This document shows positions 17,803 through 26,704 of a stretch of 64,000 nt of DNA, in pieces. Where the stretch lies: assembly GCA_000309945.1 (NCBI GenBank), contig CM001633.1, forward strand, positions 952,723 through 1,016,722, read 5' to 3'. A program made the position numbers and the translations under genes. Numbering within the stretch: position 1 is the first letter of the stretch; each line of letters begins with the position of its first letter. The stretch is from Leptolyngbyaceae cyanobacterium JSC-12. Its GTDB lineage: Bacteria > Cyanobacteriota > Cyanobacteriia > Leptolyngbyales > Leptolyngbyaceae. Under the pieces are notes generated by a model. It searched no databases, was not told where the DNA came from, and saw nothing but the letters and a program-made list of their open reading frames with translations.

Positions 17803-18708
17803 ATGCAAATTCGTCGCCGTCCGCCGAATCCCGCAGTTGCCGTCCAGGAATTGCGATACCAAGTTGCTCTACCGGATGCCAAACCGCGTCATATTTTGGA
17901 AGAGATTGTTTGGCATAAGGAAGCAGAAGTTGACCAATTACGAGAGTTTTTGCCTCTTAACGAATTGCGGAGTAAGGTGCAAACAGCTCCACCAACACGC
18001 GATTTTTTGCAAGCCTTAAAGCAAAGCAGCATACACCCTGCCGTGATCGCTGAGGTGAAAAAAGCCTCTCCCAGCAAGGGAGTGATTCGGGAAGAGTTTG
18101 ACCCAGTTGAGATCGCACGCTCCTATAAACAGGGTGGTGCTACTTGCCTCTCAGTCCTGACAGATAAAAAATTTTTTCAGGGCAGTTTTGACTACTTGCA
18201 GCAAATCCGAGAGGTTGTCGATATCCCTTTACTCTGTAAGGATTTTATTCTTTATCCATATCAAATGTATTACGCTCGCCTCCATGGGGCGGATGCTGTG
18301 CTGTTGATTGCTGCTATCTTGCCAGACAAAGACCTTCAGTATTTCATCAAAATTGCAGCGACATTGGGGTTAACAGCGTTGGTCGAAGTGCATACTCTGG
18401 CAGAACTTGATCGGGCATTGGCATTGGAAGGGGTCACCCTGATTGGCATTAATAACCGCAATCTGGAAGATTTCTCGGTTGATTTGCAAACAACGTGCAT
18501 GCTGCTGGCAGAGCGGCAATCGCAGTTGCAAACACGCGAAATCGTTGTGGTGAGCGAATCTGGTCTGTTTACAGGTTCAGATTTGGATATAGTTACTCAA
18601 GCAGGCGCAGAGGCTGTACTCATCGGCGAATCCTTTATGAAACAGCCTGATCCGGGTGCTGCCTTAGCTGAACTTCTAGCGTCCTCCCGTATGCCTGCTT
18701 CCGGTTAA
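17803..18708 (+). CDS. trpC: Indole-3-glycerol phosphate synthase
   Basis: TrpC closes the indole ring in tryptophan synthesis. The 301-residue TIM barrel shows [13 protein letters not shown] with a phosphate/catalytic Lys, [11 protein letters not shown] with the second Lys, [20 protein letters not shown], and the C-terminal phosphate-binding VVVSESGLF and VLIGESFM. The N-terminal 60 residues, including [15 protein letters not shown], are typical of cyanobacterial forms. ATG start. A single trp gene not clustered with the others is usual in cyanobacteria. Confidence 0.96.
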   Translation: MQIRRRPPNPAVAVQELRYQVALPDAKPRHILEEIVWHKEAEVDQLREFLPLNELRSKVQTAPPTRDFLQALKQSSIHPAVIAEVKKASPSKGVIREEFDPVEIARSYKQGGATCLSVLTDKKFFQGSFDYLQQIREVVDIPLLCKDFILYPYQMYYARLHGADAVLLIAAILPDKDLQYFIKIAATLGLTALVEVHTLAELDRALALEGVTLIGINNRNLEDFSVDLQTTCMLLAERQSQLQTREIVVVSESGLFTGSDLDIVTQAGAEAVLIGESFMKQPDPGAALAELLASSRMPASG

Positions 18709-18813
18709 GCATTGGTAGCTTCAACGGTGTCAACGTTAGTTTTACCTGGTTTATCTGACTTCAGGAAATTTGTGTCCCCTAAATTTCACGCACGTATACT
18801 ACAGGCTAGCTTC

Positions 18814-19086
18814 ATGGAACCCATTCCCCTCCCGTCTCATGTCCACTACGAACTGCTTCTACAACTTTTGGAACGGCAAACGACGCTAGCAGCAGACAAA
18901 AGACCCGTCGTTCAAGATCAGGTACACCAGTTGATTGTGACGCTTCGTAAAGCGATTGCACAACAGAAGCAATTGGAAGAAACCTGTGGGCGCCACCAAA
19001 TTCCAGTAGAATATCGCTGGTCGCTAAACGAGCTTAAAAACGGTGAATCGGCTTCTAAAGATTTTCTGAGTTTAAGCCAAGAGTAA
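18814..19086 (+). CDS. Small conserved cyanobacterial protein (possibly DUF5340)
   Basis: The ATG at 18814 gives 90 residues (MEPIPLPSHVHYELLLQLLE at the start); the longer frame from 18712 begins almost at the trpC stop and adds residues that look non-coding. The protein is mostly helical and soluble: an ELLLQLLERQT helix, a basic middle (DKRPVVQDQVHQLIVTLRKA) and a short tail. The N-terminus recalls the DUF5340 family; that name is from memory and is uncertain. Function unknown. Confidence 0.65.
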   Translation: MEPIPLPSHVHYELLLQLLERQTTLAADKRPVVQDQVHQLIVTLRKAIAQQKQLEETCGRHQIPVEYRWSLNELKNGESASKDFLSLSQE

Positions 19087-19235
19087 ATATTCAGTTTGTA
19101 AAATAGCGGGACTTAATACGTCTGTACGATTAGCAAAGTTAACACAATTCACACGTATCGTCTTCCGATTAAACGGCTCATCTGCTACATTTACGATTTA
19201 ATTCTTGATTGGCTCACTGCCTGGGAGGTTATGGC

Positions 19236-20447
19236 TTGACCGAACCTGGCTCAATTCAAAGTTCTTGGTCTGTTGAAGAACAGGGTTGCCTAGAGTGGGC
19301 AGACCCTAAAGGCGATGCTGAAAAATCTTCTGTCAGGCAACTCAAGCTGGATTTAGGAGAGCTTCTACCTCAAAATCATCATGAAGTCGATGAAGTCGAT
19401 GAGATAGAAAATCTGCGATCGCTGGTTCACAAGCAAAAAGAGCGAATTCATCACTTAGAACAAGCACTTGACCAGTCTCTTATCTCGCTGGAAGAACTAC
19501 GCTTTCAGTTGATTAATCAGGAATTTTTGGAGAACCAGTTAGCTTCAACTGAAGAGATTGCCAATATTCAACAGCGGGCAATCACCCAACTGAAACAACA
19601 ACTGGCACAACAAGAGCAAGCCCTAGAAACTCAGGAAACTCAGCGGCAAGAGCAAACCTACTCATTTCAACTGCTACTAGAAACGGTAGAAAACTTAGCA
19701 GAAGGACAGCAAAATCGGCTAGCACAACTCAAACTTCACCTGCATCGCGCTCAAAACTTGCCAGGCTCATCTCTGCAATCTTCAAATGCAGATCCGGCAA
19801 CAGGCAGTTTTGTGGTTCAACCCGATATCCAGCACTTGACTCAGCAGATCAACAGTTACCAAACGACAATCCAAAATCTGGAAACAGAGCTTCATCATGC
19901 CCACATTGCCTTACAAGAACAACAAGCAGTGATTGCAAGCCTGCAAAACGCCAGTACTTCTAAACAAACGCAGAGTAGTAAAGGCTTTCTGGATAATGAG
20001 TTATTTGCAGCCCATTGCAAAATCCAAGATCTGGAAACTCAAATCTCCAAACAAATCACGACTCAAGCAATTTTGCAGCATACCTGTGAGGAACTGGAAC
20101 AAGCGCGCGATCGCTACTGTACACGCGCCACAGAACTGGAAAGACAGGCAGCCGAAATGCAAGAACAAATCTTGAAACAGGCACAGCAAGCAAGCGAATA
20201 CGAGACAGCCGTTCAGCACTGGAAAGATCGATATACAAAAAGTCAAAACTTCCTGCTCCGTCTGAAATTTTTAGTCGAGCAAACTGTCCCTTCACTCACA
20301 ACTGAACTCGCCGACATGTTAGCTACCATTCAAGCAATCTCAGAAACTCCAGAACCAGAACATCCCACCATACCGTCTCCCTCTAGTGCCAAAATGGACA
20401 TCCCCGATTTTCTGGCACGGCGGAATCGCTATCGAGTTCGCTCCTAG
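19236..20447 (+). CDS. Long coiled-coil protein of unknown function
   Basis: A GGGAGG motif seven bases before a TTG at 19236 fixes a likely start; an ATG nearby is out of frame and soon stops. The 403-residue product is rich in Gln, Glu and Leu from about residue 55 to 345, with heptad-like runs (LVHKQKERIHHLEQALDQSL, ITQLKQQLAQQEQALETQ), so an extended coiled coil is likely. There is no signal peptide or membrane segment. The C-terminus ends DIPDFLARRNRYRVRS, a basic tail. I do not recognise a family; cytoskeletal or scaffold roles are only possibilities. Confidence 0.75.
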   Translation: MTEPGSIQSSWSVEEQGCLEWADPKGDAEKSSVRQLKLDLGELLPQNHHEVDEVDEIENLRSLVHKQKERIHHLEQALDQSLISLEELRFQLINQEFLENQLASTEEIANIQQRAITQLKQQLAQQEQALETQETQRQEQTYSFQLLLETVENLAEGQQNRLAQLKLHLHRAQNLPGSSLQSSNADPATGSFVVQPDIQHLTQQINSYQTTIQNLETELHHAHIALQEQQAVIASLQNASTSKQTQSSKGFLDNELFAAHCKIQDLETQISKQITTQAILQHTCEELEQARDRYCTRATELERQAAEMQEQILKQAQQASEYETAVQHWKDRYTKSQNFLLRLKFLVEQTVPSLTTELADMLATIQAISETPEPEHPTIPSPSSAKMDIPDFLARRNRYRVRS

Positions 20448-20450
20448 TTT

Positions 20451-20537
20451 TTAATAAACCCAACCTTCGTCTTGCGTTAAAGCACGGATAACTTCTTGCA
20501 AGATTTGCCAATCATCAGGTGAGATTTCGCCAGTTAA
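20451..20537 (-). pseudogene. Fragment of a lost gene (C-terminal 28 residues)
   Basis: The minus strand reads LTGEISPDDWQILQEVIRAL, then TQDEGWVY and a stop, with an in-frame stop immediately upstream and no start. The composition looks coding, so this may be the remaining 3' end of a small gene. Confidence 0.3.
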
Positions 20538-20703
20538 TTATTGACAAGGAAACAAACAAGTAGGAACATGGTGGGTTTTCGCTGGTTTTTCAACAACCTC
20601 TAGTTTAAAGATTTCATGGGTGATGTGACTCTATTGTTATTTAACTAACTCCGAAGGGCAATATAGCAGTGTAATCTGCATTATTTGAAAGCAGAAACGT
20701 CAG

Positions 20704-22287
20704 ATGCAAGCAACCCTAAATACCAGTAGCGACATTATCTCACGCATCCAGCAGCTCGTTCCACCAGGTTCATCGGAACCTCAAGAATCCGCACTGGTGG
20801 AAGAACTTAAAAGGCTGACACAAGCATTAATTCGTGAATATCAAGCATCTGGCAGATTACAAGATGAGCCATTTAATGAAGCCTGGACTCGCTCTTTGCA
20901 TTTATACGAGTCAGATGTGTGCACGCTACTTCATGGCAAGACTGTTATGGTGACTGGTGGTGAGGGATGCGTTGGCTCTCGTTTAATTGATAAGTTGATC
21001 GAACTAGGCGTAAGACGAATTATTTCCGTGGATAACGCCCGCATTAACACTAGCTTTAACGCAGAACCTATCCCTGGAAACGCTCCTAATGTGGTTTTAT
21101 ACTCAGCGGACGTTCGAAATTTGGCTGCCCTAAGGCAAATCTTTGAAACGGAACGACCCGCGATCGTGTTTCACTTAGCAGCCATTCGGATTCCTGGGCT
21201 TGCAGAGAAAATTATTCTTGAAACGGTTTCCAGTAATATTTTTGGTAGCCAAAATATTATCCAACTGTGTGAAGAATACAACGTTGAACAGTGCGTCTTT
21301 TCGTCAACAGGCAAAGCATCTCGTTATTGGACAGCTGAAGTGTATGCCGCTACTAAGAAAGTAAACGAGTGGTTGTTTGCTCATGCAGCTCAGACAGGCA
21401 ATGTGCGATACAGTATGGTGCGGTTTACTCATATGTTGAACAACAGTTCAATGTGCGAGCAAATTGATAGTAGAGTGAACGCTGATCGCCCAGTTAATAT
21501 TCATGCTCCAGAGCGCTATGTTGTTGGACAAAACGTTGGAGAAGCTGTCCATCTCTTGTTAAACAGTTTGTTATTTGCTGAACCGAAGCGTTTACGATTT
21601 ATTTTGGTTCGTAATCTTGGATGGCCAACGGAAAGCCTGGAAGTTGCCCTTTATAAGATTTTAAAGTCCGGCAAGGATTTACCTATTTACTTTCAGGGAA
21701 TTCCACCTGGGTATGAAGAACCATTTTTTTTAGGGCAAGTGGATTGGGATCATCCAACCGAAATTAATACGTTAATTAACGCTCTGGAAACAGAAAACTT
21801 CTCAACTATCAGCACATCTGGTGACATGATTGTTTCTGAGACCATTCCATTTTCGGCTTGTACCTTGATGGAACAACTTGTTCATCTAAAGCTGATGTGC
21901 ACTGACCCATCTATTCCAGAAGGCGAGATTAAACAGCAACTATCTGAAGTTGTTCGGCAGGTCGCAGCAACGACCTTTTATCATGCCTCCCCCAAAAGAG
22001 TGCTTCAAATTTTGAAATGGGGCATCAACCTCAAGCAATATGAGCGAGGAGAATTTTATTTAGCTCCCTATCGCCCGTTTATCGAATTAGTTGTTCAGAG
22101 TCTTGCGAGTAGATTAGACCTTGATACGCTAAAAGAGTGTAGGATTTCTACGCAAGAGTTTAAGCGACTGCTTTCTGCACTTAACGCTTTTCCATCGATT
22201 CGAGACGAAGTTTGCCGAATGCAGAATATTGTCAGCTATTTTCGTGAAAACCATCCACGCAGTGCAGACGAGGTTGCCTGTGTTTAG
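20704..22287 (+). CDS. SDR-type nucleotide-sugar epimerase/dehydratase with N- and C-terminal extensions
   Basis: Residues about 77-330 form a Rossmann fold of the polysaccharide-biosynthesis (CapD-like) SDR group: VMVTGGEGCVGSRLIDKL with the glycine-rich loop at 84-91, an acidic Asp110 after beta 2 that suggests NAD(H), VFHLAAIRIPG, and the catalytic Tyr214/Lys218 pair (YAATK), with Ser/Thr in FSSTGKAS. CapD/FlaA1 relatives modify UDP-sugars for capsule or O-antigen. The N-terminal 75 residues and the C-terminal 190 residues, which are helical, are outside the usual domain and I cannot name them. The 527-residue length is unusual for the group. ATG start; the next gene encodes an FHA protein. 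Confidence 0.8.
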   Translation: MQATLNTSSDIISRIQQLVPPGSSEPQESALVEELKRLTQALIREYQASGRLQDEPFNEAWTRSLHLYESDVCTLLHGKTVMVTGGEGCVGSRLIDKLIELGVRRIISVDNARINTSFNAEPIPGNAPNVVLYSADVRNLAALRQIFETERPAIVFHLAAIRIPGLAEKIILETVSSNIFGSQNIIQLCEEYNVEQCVFSSTGKASRYWTAEVYAATKKVNEWLFAHAAQTGNVRYSMVRFTHMLNNSSMCEQIDSRVNADRPVNIHAPERYVVGQNVGEAVHLLLNSLLFAEPKRLRFILVRNLGWPTESLEVALYKILKSGKDLPIYFQGIPPGYEEPFFLGQVDWDHPTEINTLINALETENFSTISTSGDMIVSETIPFSACTLMEQLVHLKLMCTDPSIPEGEIKQQLSEVVRQVAATTFYHASPKRVLQILKWGINLKQYERGEFYLAPYRPFIELVVQSLASRLDLDTLKECRISTQEFKRLLSALNAFPSIRDEVCRMQNIVSYFRENHPRSADEVACV

Positions 22288-22289
22288 AG

Positions 22290-22337
22290 GGGGTTTGAAA
22301 AAAGGGTGGGGATGGTTAACCCATCACGACAAACCCC
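22290..22337 (+). repeat. Inverted repeat after the SDR gene
   Basis: GGGGTTTG (22290-22297) and CAAACCCC (22330-22337) form an 8-bp stem two bases after the SDR stop codon. It is followed by A rather than T, so it is not a standard plus-strand terminator. Confidence 0.4.
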
Positions 22338-22373
22338 AAAAAACAGCCGCATTCATCCGTGTTCTTCTGTTTG

Positions 22374-22483
22374 TAGTCACGACTTTAGTCGTCCAAATCA
22401 CTAGAAACCGGGCCTTTAAAACATCCTCTTAGAAGTCAAGCGTTAGTTTTCATCCCGCTTTAGGGCATTCTGTAGGCGGGATG
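22374..22483. repeat. Two small palindromes between the SDR and FHA genes
   Basis: ACGACTTTAGTCGT (about 22379-22392) is a self-complementary hairpin of a kind seen as a dispersed short repeat in cyanobacteria. CATCCCGC (22451-22458) pairs with GCGGGATG (22476-22483). Either may act in RNA stability or termination; neither has a T tract. Confidence 0.4.
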
Positions 22484-22530
22484 CGGCAATGACCGTAACC
22501 AATGACTGTGTATCGTCCTGGGAGTAGGAT

Positions 22531-23223
22531 ATGAATTCGGAACCGATCTCTGGTGAAGCTTTAATTTCTGAGCTATCTGTTGGAGATGCAACCCAGGTGG
22601 TGCTTCCTGTTGCTCCACTCTTAGTGGATAACCTTCCTGATAGTGTGCAGGAACCTGAAGAATTTGCATTTGCGAAAGCACCGACATTGATGATTAAGCC
22701 GGATGAAGAATCCAGCGATGAGGATGCGCTAGCGCTTAACACAGTTGTTGACGCAACGCCCAAATACTATATTCAAGGCGTTGTATTGGGTCGGCGTGCC
22801 TGCCTTATTACTAATGTATTGGATGGCAGTTCACAAACCTTGTTTCAGCCACAAATGGTATGGACAATCGGACGAAATCGCGAGGCAGCGTTACCATTGC
22901 GCGATCGCGCCTTGTCTCGTCGTCATGCTGTGATTTTGTATGTTCCAGATGAGGGATTTTATCTGGTTGATTTGAATAGTATGAATGGCTCGTTTATCAA
23001 CGGGATGCGGATTCAGCAACGGCAATTGTTGAAAGATGGCGATTGCCTGCGACTTGGCAGTTTTAAGTTTAGTTTCTTTACCAGTAACCAGTTGCGCTCT
23101 ATTGACCCCATCCATCCAGAAGTGCTAGCTCGGTTTACAGGACTCAAATCCCGCACAAAAGATTCTATTGATTATTTAGCACTGGAAGAACCAGATGTTC
23201 TGTTTCGGGTTCCATCTGAATAG
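22531..23223 (+). CDS. FHA-domain protein
   Basis: Residues about 110-190 form a forkhead-associated domain that binds phosphothreonine: WTIGRNREAALPL, then LSRRHAVI and LNSMNGSFINGMRI, the conserved GR, SxxH and NG signature residues. The N-terminal 75 residues are acidic and low-complexity (KPDEESSDEDALALN) and probably disordered. The ATG at 22531 has AGGAT just upstream. There is no membrane segment. FHA proteins act as readers in Ser/Thr kinase pathways; the partner kinase is not encoded next to it. Confidence 0.88.
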   Translation: MNSEPISGEALISELSVGDATQVVLPVAPLLVDNLPDSVQEPEEFAFAKAPTLMIKPDEESSDEDALALNTVVDATPKYYIQGVVLGRRACLITNVLDGSSQTLFQPQMVWTIGRNREAALPLRDRALSRRHAVILYVPDEGFYLVDLNSMNGSFINGMRIQQRQLLKDGDCLRLGSFKFSFFTSNQLRSIDPIHPEVLARFTGLKSRTKDSIDYLALEEPDVLFRVPSE

Positions 23224-23281
23224 TTGATGTGGAAAGGCAACTATCGGGATTACCTGCACTAGGTATATAAGGCTAGGAGAT

Positions 23282-24139
23282 TTAAGTGGACTGGTCTAAA
23301 GGCTGCTCTGCTTGTAAAAGCCAGAATCCGCTATAGGTCATCCCAGAATCATCGGGTTGTACAAGTAAAAAATGAAGTCCTCGACTCGCAATCTTTCGCT
23401 GTTCAAATTCGGTTGCAGAGGCTGCCACGTGCGGATCTTCAAAGGTGGCGATGATCCAGCGATCAACTAATCCAGCCTGCAAAACTAAGCCATTAGGGGA
23501 ACCTGGAATGTAATTGAGTGCTACAGGACGAGTCTGTTTTAGCCACTGAGCCAGGCGTAGCGATCGCCGCCCTGCCTCGATCACCACACCTGGAACAGGC
23601 ACCATTGAAGCCAGCCCCAGGTTAAGCGGTAGTAGAAATTCTGGCATTTCCAAAATCGGAATCATGCGCCCAGTAAAGGCATCAGCAATATCTCCTGCGG
23701 CTAAAGTCGCAAATTGCCAATGGTTGCCCAGCAGGGTTGCATCCAGTGGCAACGGGGGAGATTGGTCGAGAGCGAGTGGATCATAAAGTTGTCCCGTGTA
23801 GCCAGGATAATTGGGATATTGGGTAGCAAGTTCCTGTAAATAGGTTTTTAAGTAGGGGGTGTGGCGAGTTGGTTCTATCGAGATTCCTAGCTGAGTGCAG
23901 ACAGGTTCCAGTAAGTGGAGGGTTTGCGGACGAAAGACGTGGATGATTTGCGGTAGGGGGCGATCGCGTACTAAATCACGGATCTGAGCAGCAACCCAGT
24001 CAGCGTTGATCTGTGCCTGCTGACAAAGAGCAGTCCAGGTAAAAGCTCCCTCTGTATCACATACCACCAGTTCCCATAAAGGATTACCCGCTTCATCCTG
24101 AAGCGGGCGACGATAACAATCAACTTCCCAGACAGACAT
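23282..24139 (-). CDS. Tab2/Atab2-family RNA-binding protein
   Basis: The 285-residue protein has the family start MSVWEVDCYRRPLQDEAGNPLWELVVCDTEG (split as M-SVWEVDCYRR and LWELVVCD) and the conserved C-terminal HFLLVQPDDSGMTYSGFWLLQ. In algae and plants Tab2/Atab2 binds the psaB leader and supports translation of photosystem I reaction-centre proteins; cyanobacterial members are single-copy and assumed to act in photosystem biogenesis. The sequence is soluble. It lies downstream of glgP on the same strand, with a hairpin between them, so it may be a separate transcript. Confidence 0.88.
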   Translation of the reverse strand: MSVWEVDCYRRPLQDEAGNPLWELVVCDTEGAFTWTALCQQAQINADWVAAQIRDLVRDRPLPQIIHVFRPQTLHLLEPVCTQLGISIEPTRHTPYLKTYLQELATQYPNYPGYTGQLYDPLALDQSPPLPLDATLLGNHWQFATLAAGDIADAFTGRMIPILEMPEFLLPLNLGLASMVPVPGVVIEAGRRSLRLAQWLKQTRPVALNYIPGSPNGLVLQAGLVDRWIIATFEDPHVAASATEFEQRKIASRGLHFLLVQPDDSGMTYSGFWLLQAEQPLDQST

Positions 24140-24171
24140 AGCAATGGTGGGGAGAGGTAAATGGCAAACGT

Positions 24172-24211
24172 GAAGCGTGAATCATTCTTTTACTATCCAA
24201 CTTCACGCTTC
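24172..24211 (-). terminator. Candidate stem-loop between glgP and tab2-like gene
   Basis: GAAGCGTGAA (24172-24181) and TTCACGCTTC (24202-24211) form a perfect 10-bp stem 18 bases beyond the glgP stop. A T tract is absent, so it could be a terminator or an RNA-stabilising hairpin. Confidence 0.4.
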
Positions 24212-24228
24212 AATTTACATCAGCACCC

Positions 24229-26442
24229 TTACATCGGCACTTTTGCCAAACTTTGCCCCACATCTGCCTTTGTTCCGGGCGCATAGATGCGAGTTACGTA
24301 ATCCGCAATCATACGATGGGTATTGAATGCCAAACCGTTCGTTTTGAGAGAAGCTTTCATCATCGCAATCCAGCCATGGGGAACACCGCTGGCATCTTGA
24401 TTGTAGTAAAGTGGAACAATTTCTTCTTCCAGTAGTTTATAGAGCGAGTCGGCGTCGATCTTGTCCTGAAGCTCTTGATTACTGGTATGAGCATCTTCAC
24501 CGATCGCCCAACCATTTAATCCTTTACCATTAGCATCTGCCTGGTAACCTTCACACCACCAACCATCCAGCACGCTACAGTTCAGCCCACCGTTGAAGCA
24601 GACTTTTTGACCACTAGTTCCCGATGCCTCAAGCGGACGACGGGGATTATTGAGCCAAACATCCACGCCTTGAACCAGTTTTCGTGCTGTGTACATATCG
24701 TAGTCTTCGATAAATGCTACTCGATTTTGCACAGCAGGTTGTTTACACCACTCTATCAAGCGCTGGATGATTCGTTTACCTTCTTCATCGGCAGGGTGTG
24801 CTTTGCCGGAAAAGATAATTTGTACTGGACGCTCAGGATTACTAAAGATTTTGATAGCACGCTCGGCATCTCGTAGCAACAAATCTCCGCGTTTGTAGGG
24901 ACTAAAACGACGAGCAAAGCCAATCGTCAAAATGTTGGGGTCCAGGATTTGATCAGCCGCTGCGATCGCCTCTGGAGTTTCCCCCCGGTTAGAGCGAGAC
25001 TGTTTGATCTTAAAGCGCGCATGGGCAACCAACCGTTCTTTCAATACCATGTGCCGCCACCACAGTTCCTCATTGGGGATCTGATCCACTTTTGTCCAAA
25101 GGCTAGGATCAAACACTTTGTTGAACCATTCAGCATCTAAATATTGAGAATACAAATCACTCAGCAAAGAGGCTGTCCAGGTTGAGGCATGAACACCATT
25201 TGTCACGTAACCAATCGGAACGTTATCTTCCGTCTTGTCAGGATAAAGGACATTCCACATCTGTCGCGAAACTTGCCCATGTAGTTCGCTCACACCATTC
25301 GCAGTTCGGCAAAGACGCAATGCTAAAACCGTCATGCCAAAAGGTTCCCAGGGATCACCCAAACGACGAGCACCTAATGCCAGGAACTGCTCACGAGACA
25401 GCCCCAACTGCCCCCAATACTGAGCAAAGAAAGAGTCCATCAGATCTGCGGAGAACACATCATGCCCCGCGGGAACTGGAGTATGGGTCGTGAATACGCA
25501 GCGATCGCGCACCGATGCTTCAATGTCATAAAACGACTTGCCCGTCCGTTGAATTTCCAGTCGGGCAACCTCCAGGAGGCAAAATGCTGCGTGCCCTTCG
25601 TTCAGATGGTAAATCCCAGGTTCAATGCCAAGTGCCTGTAATGCTCGAACACCGCCAATTCCCAAAATAATTTCTTGAGCAATGCGAGTTTCCTGATTGC
25701 CGCCATACAAGTGACCAGTTAGCCAGCGATCAATGGGGTCATTATCGTCTCGGTTGGTATCTAGTAAGTAGAGTGCAACCCGTCCAACTTGCACCTTCCA
25801 AATCTGAACTTTGACCAGGCGTTGCCGCACCTGCACTTCAACCACGTAAGGTTCACCCTGTTCATTCTTGAGCAGTTCTAGCGGCATCCGCTCAAACGGG
25901 GCATCGACGTAGTAATCTTCTTGCCAGCCGTCCCGGTTCAGCCGTTGGCGAAAGTAGCCCTGTCGATACAGCAAACCGATCCCCACCATGGGAACACCCA
26001 AGTCAGAGGCAGATTTCAGATGGTCTCCTGCCAAAATCCCTAACCCGCCAGAATAGACGGGGAGGGATTCGTGTAGCCCAAACTCAGCACAGAAATAGGC
26101 AACGGGATGTTGTTGGGAAATTTGTGGTGCCACGCGGCTTGCCCAGGTATTTTCAGCCGCCATATACCGATCAAACTCAGCGACAAGCGCGTTTACCCGC
26201 TTTAAGTAAAGCGGATCAATGGAGAGTTGCGTCAGACGCTCGTAGGAAACTGTTTCCAGCAGGGAGATCGGATTATGTCCACAGCGATCCCACTCATCCG
26301 GGTTGATTAATTCGAACAGAGAAACTTGGTCAGCGACCCAGCACCACCAGTAGTTATACGCTAGATCTGCCAGCCGTTTTAGAGAACGGGGAAGTTTAGC
26401 GCTTAAACGAGCAGCTGGGTTGGATGAAACAGTACTTACCAT
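24229..26442 (-). CDS. glgP: Alpha-glucan (glycogen) phosphorylase
   Basis: GlgP releases glucose-1-phosphate from glycogen. This is the alpha-glucan family phosphorylase form: an N-terminal domain of the DUF3417 type (LPRSLKRLADLAYNYWWCW), FGLHESLPVYSGGLGILAGDH, and the pyridoxal-phosphate site EASGTSGQKVCFNGGLN with the cofactor Lys. RFSPYKRGDLL and VGIGLLYRQGYF are other family blocks. The ATG at 26442 (MVSTVSSNPAA) is chosen over an upstream TTG that adds 21 Cys-rich residues; it gives 737 residues. Divergent from avtA with a spacer of about 260 bases. Confidence 0.93.
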   Translation of the reverse strand: MVSTVSSNPAARLSAKLPRSLKRLADLAYNYWWCWVADQVSLFELINPDEWDRCGHNPISLLETVSYERLTQLSIDPLYLKRVNALVAEFDRYMAAENTWASRVAPQISQQHPVAYFCAEFGLHESLPVYSGGLGILAGDHLKSASDLGVPMVGIGLLYRQGYFRQRLNRDGWQEDYYVDAPFERMPLELLKNEQGEPYVVEVQVRQRLVKVQIWKVQVGRVALYLLDTNRDDNDPIDRWLTGHLYGGNQETRIAQEIILGIGGVRALQALGIEPGIYHLNEGHAAFCLLEVARLEIQRTGKSFYDIEASVRDRCVFTTHTPVPAGHDVFSADLMDSFFAQYWGQLGLSREQFLALGARRLGDPWEPFGMTVLALRLCRTANGVSELHGQVSRQMWNVLYPDKTEDNVPIGYVTNGVHASTWTASLLSDLYSQYLDAEWFNKVFDPSLWTKVDQIPNEELWWRHMVLKERLVAHARFKIKQSRSNRGETPEAIAAADQILDPNILTIGFARRFSPYKRGDLLLRDAERAIKIFSNPERPVQIIFSGKAHPADEEGKRIIQRLIEWCKQPAVQNRVAFIEDYDMYTARKLVQGVDVWLNNPRRPLEASGTSGQKVCFNGGLNCSVLDGWWCEGYQADANGKGLNGWAIGEDAHTSNQELQDKIDADSLYKLLEEEIVPLYYNQDASGVPHGWIAMMKASLKTNGLAFNTHRMIADYVTRIYAPGTKADVGQSLAKVPM

Positions 26443-26704
26443 GGCTTGGTTATGTTTGAAACAAGATGCATTAGGACAAAAGGGGGACAAAATGCAAATT
26501 TTCAATGCAAAGAGTCCGAAAAATATCAGGAGTCCGAATTATGATTGAAGCGATTTTGCAGGGGGAAAATGTTTGATAAGCTACAAAAATTTGAAAAGTG
26601 TGACGTGTCTTTAACTAGGGAGGGAGATCTTTGCAATGATAGGGAAGAACCAGTGTTAAGCTGGGGCTTCCATCCTAATGTTGATTTTTAAGTATTTTGA
26701 GGCT

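Noticed and set aside
22290-22337. Inverted repeat considered as a standard terminator of the SDR gene
   Set aside because: The stem is followed by A, not T, on plus, so it lacks the intrinsic-terminator pattern; kept only as a repeat.
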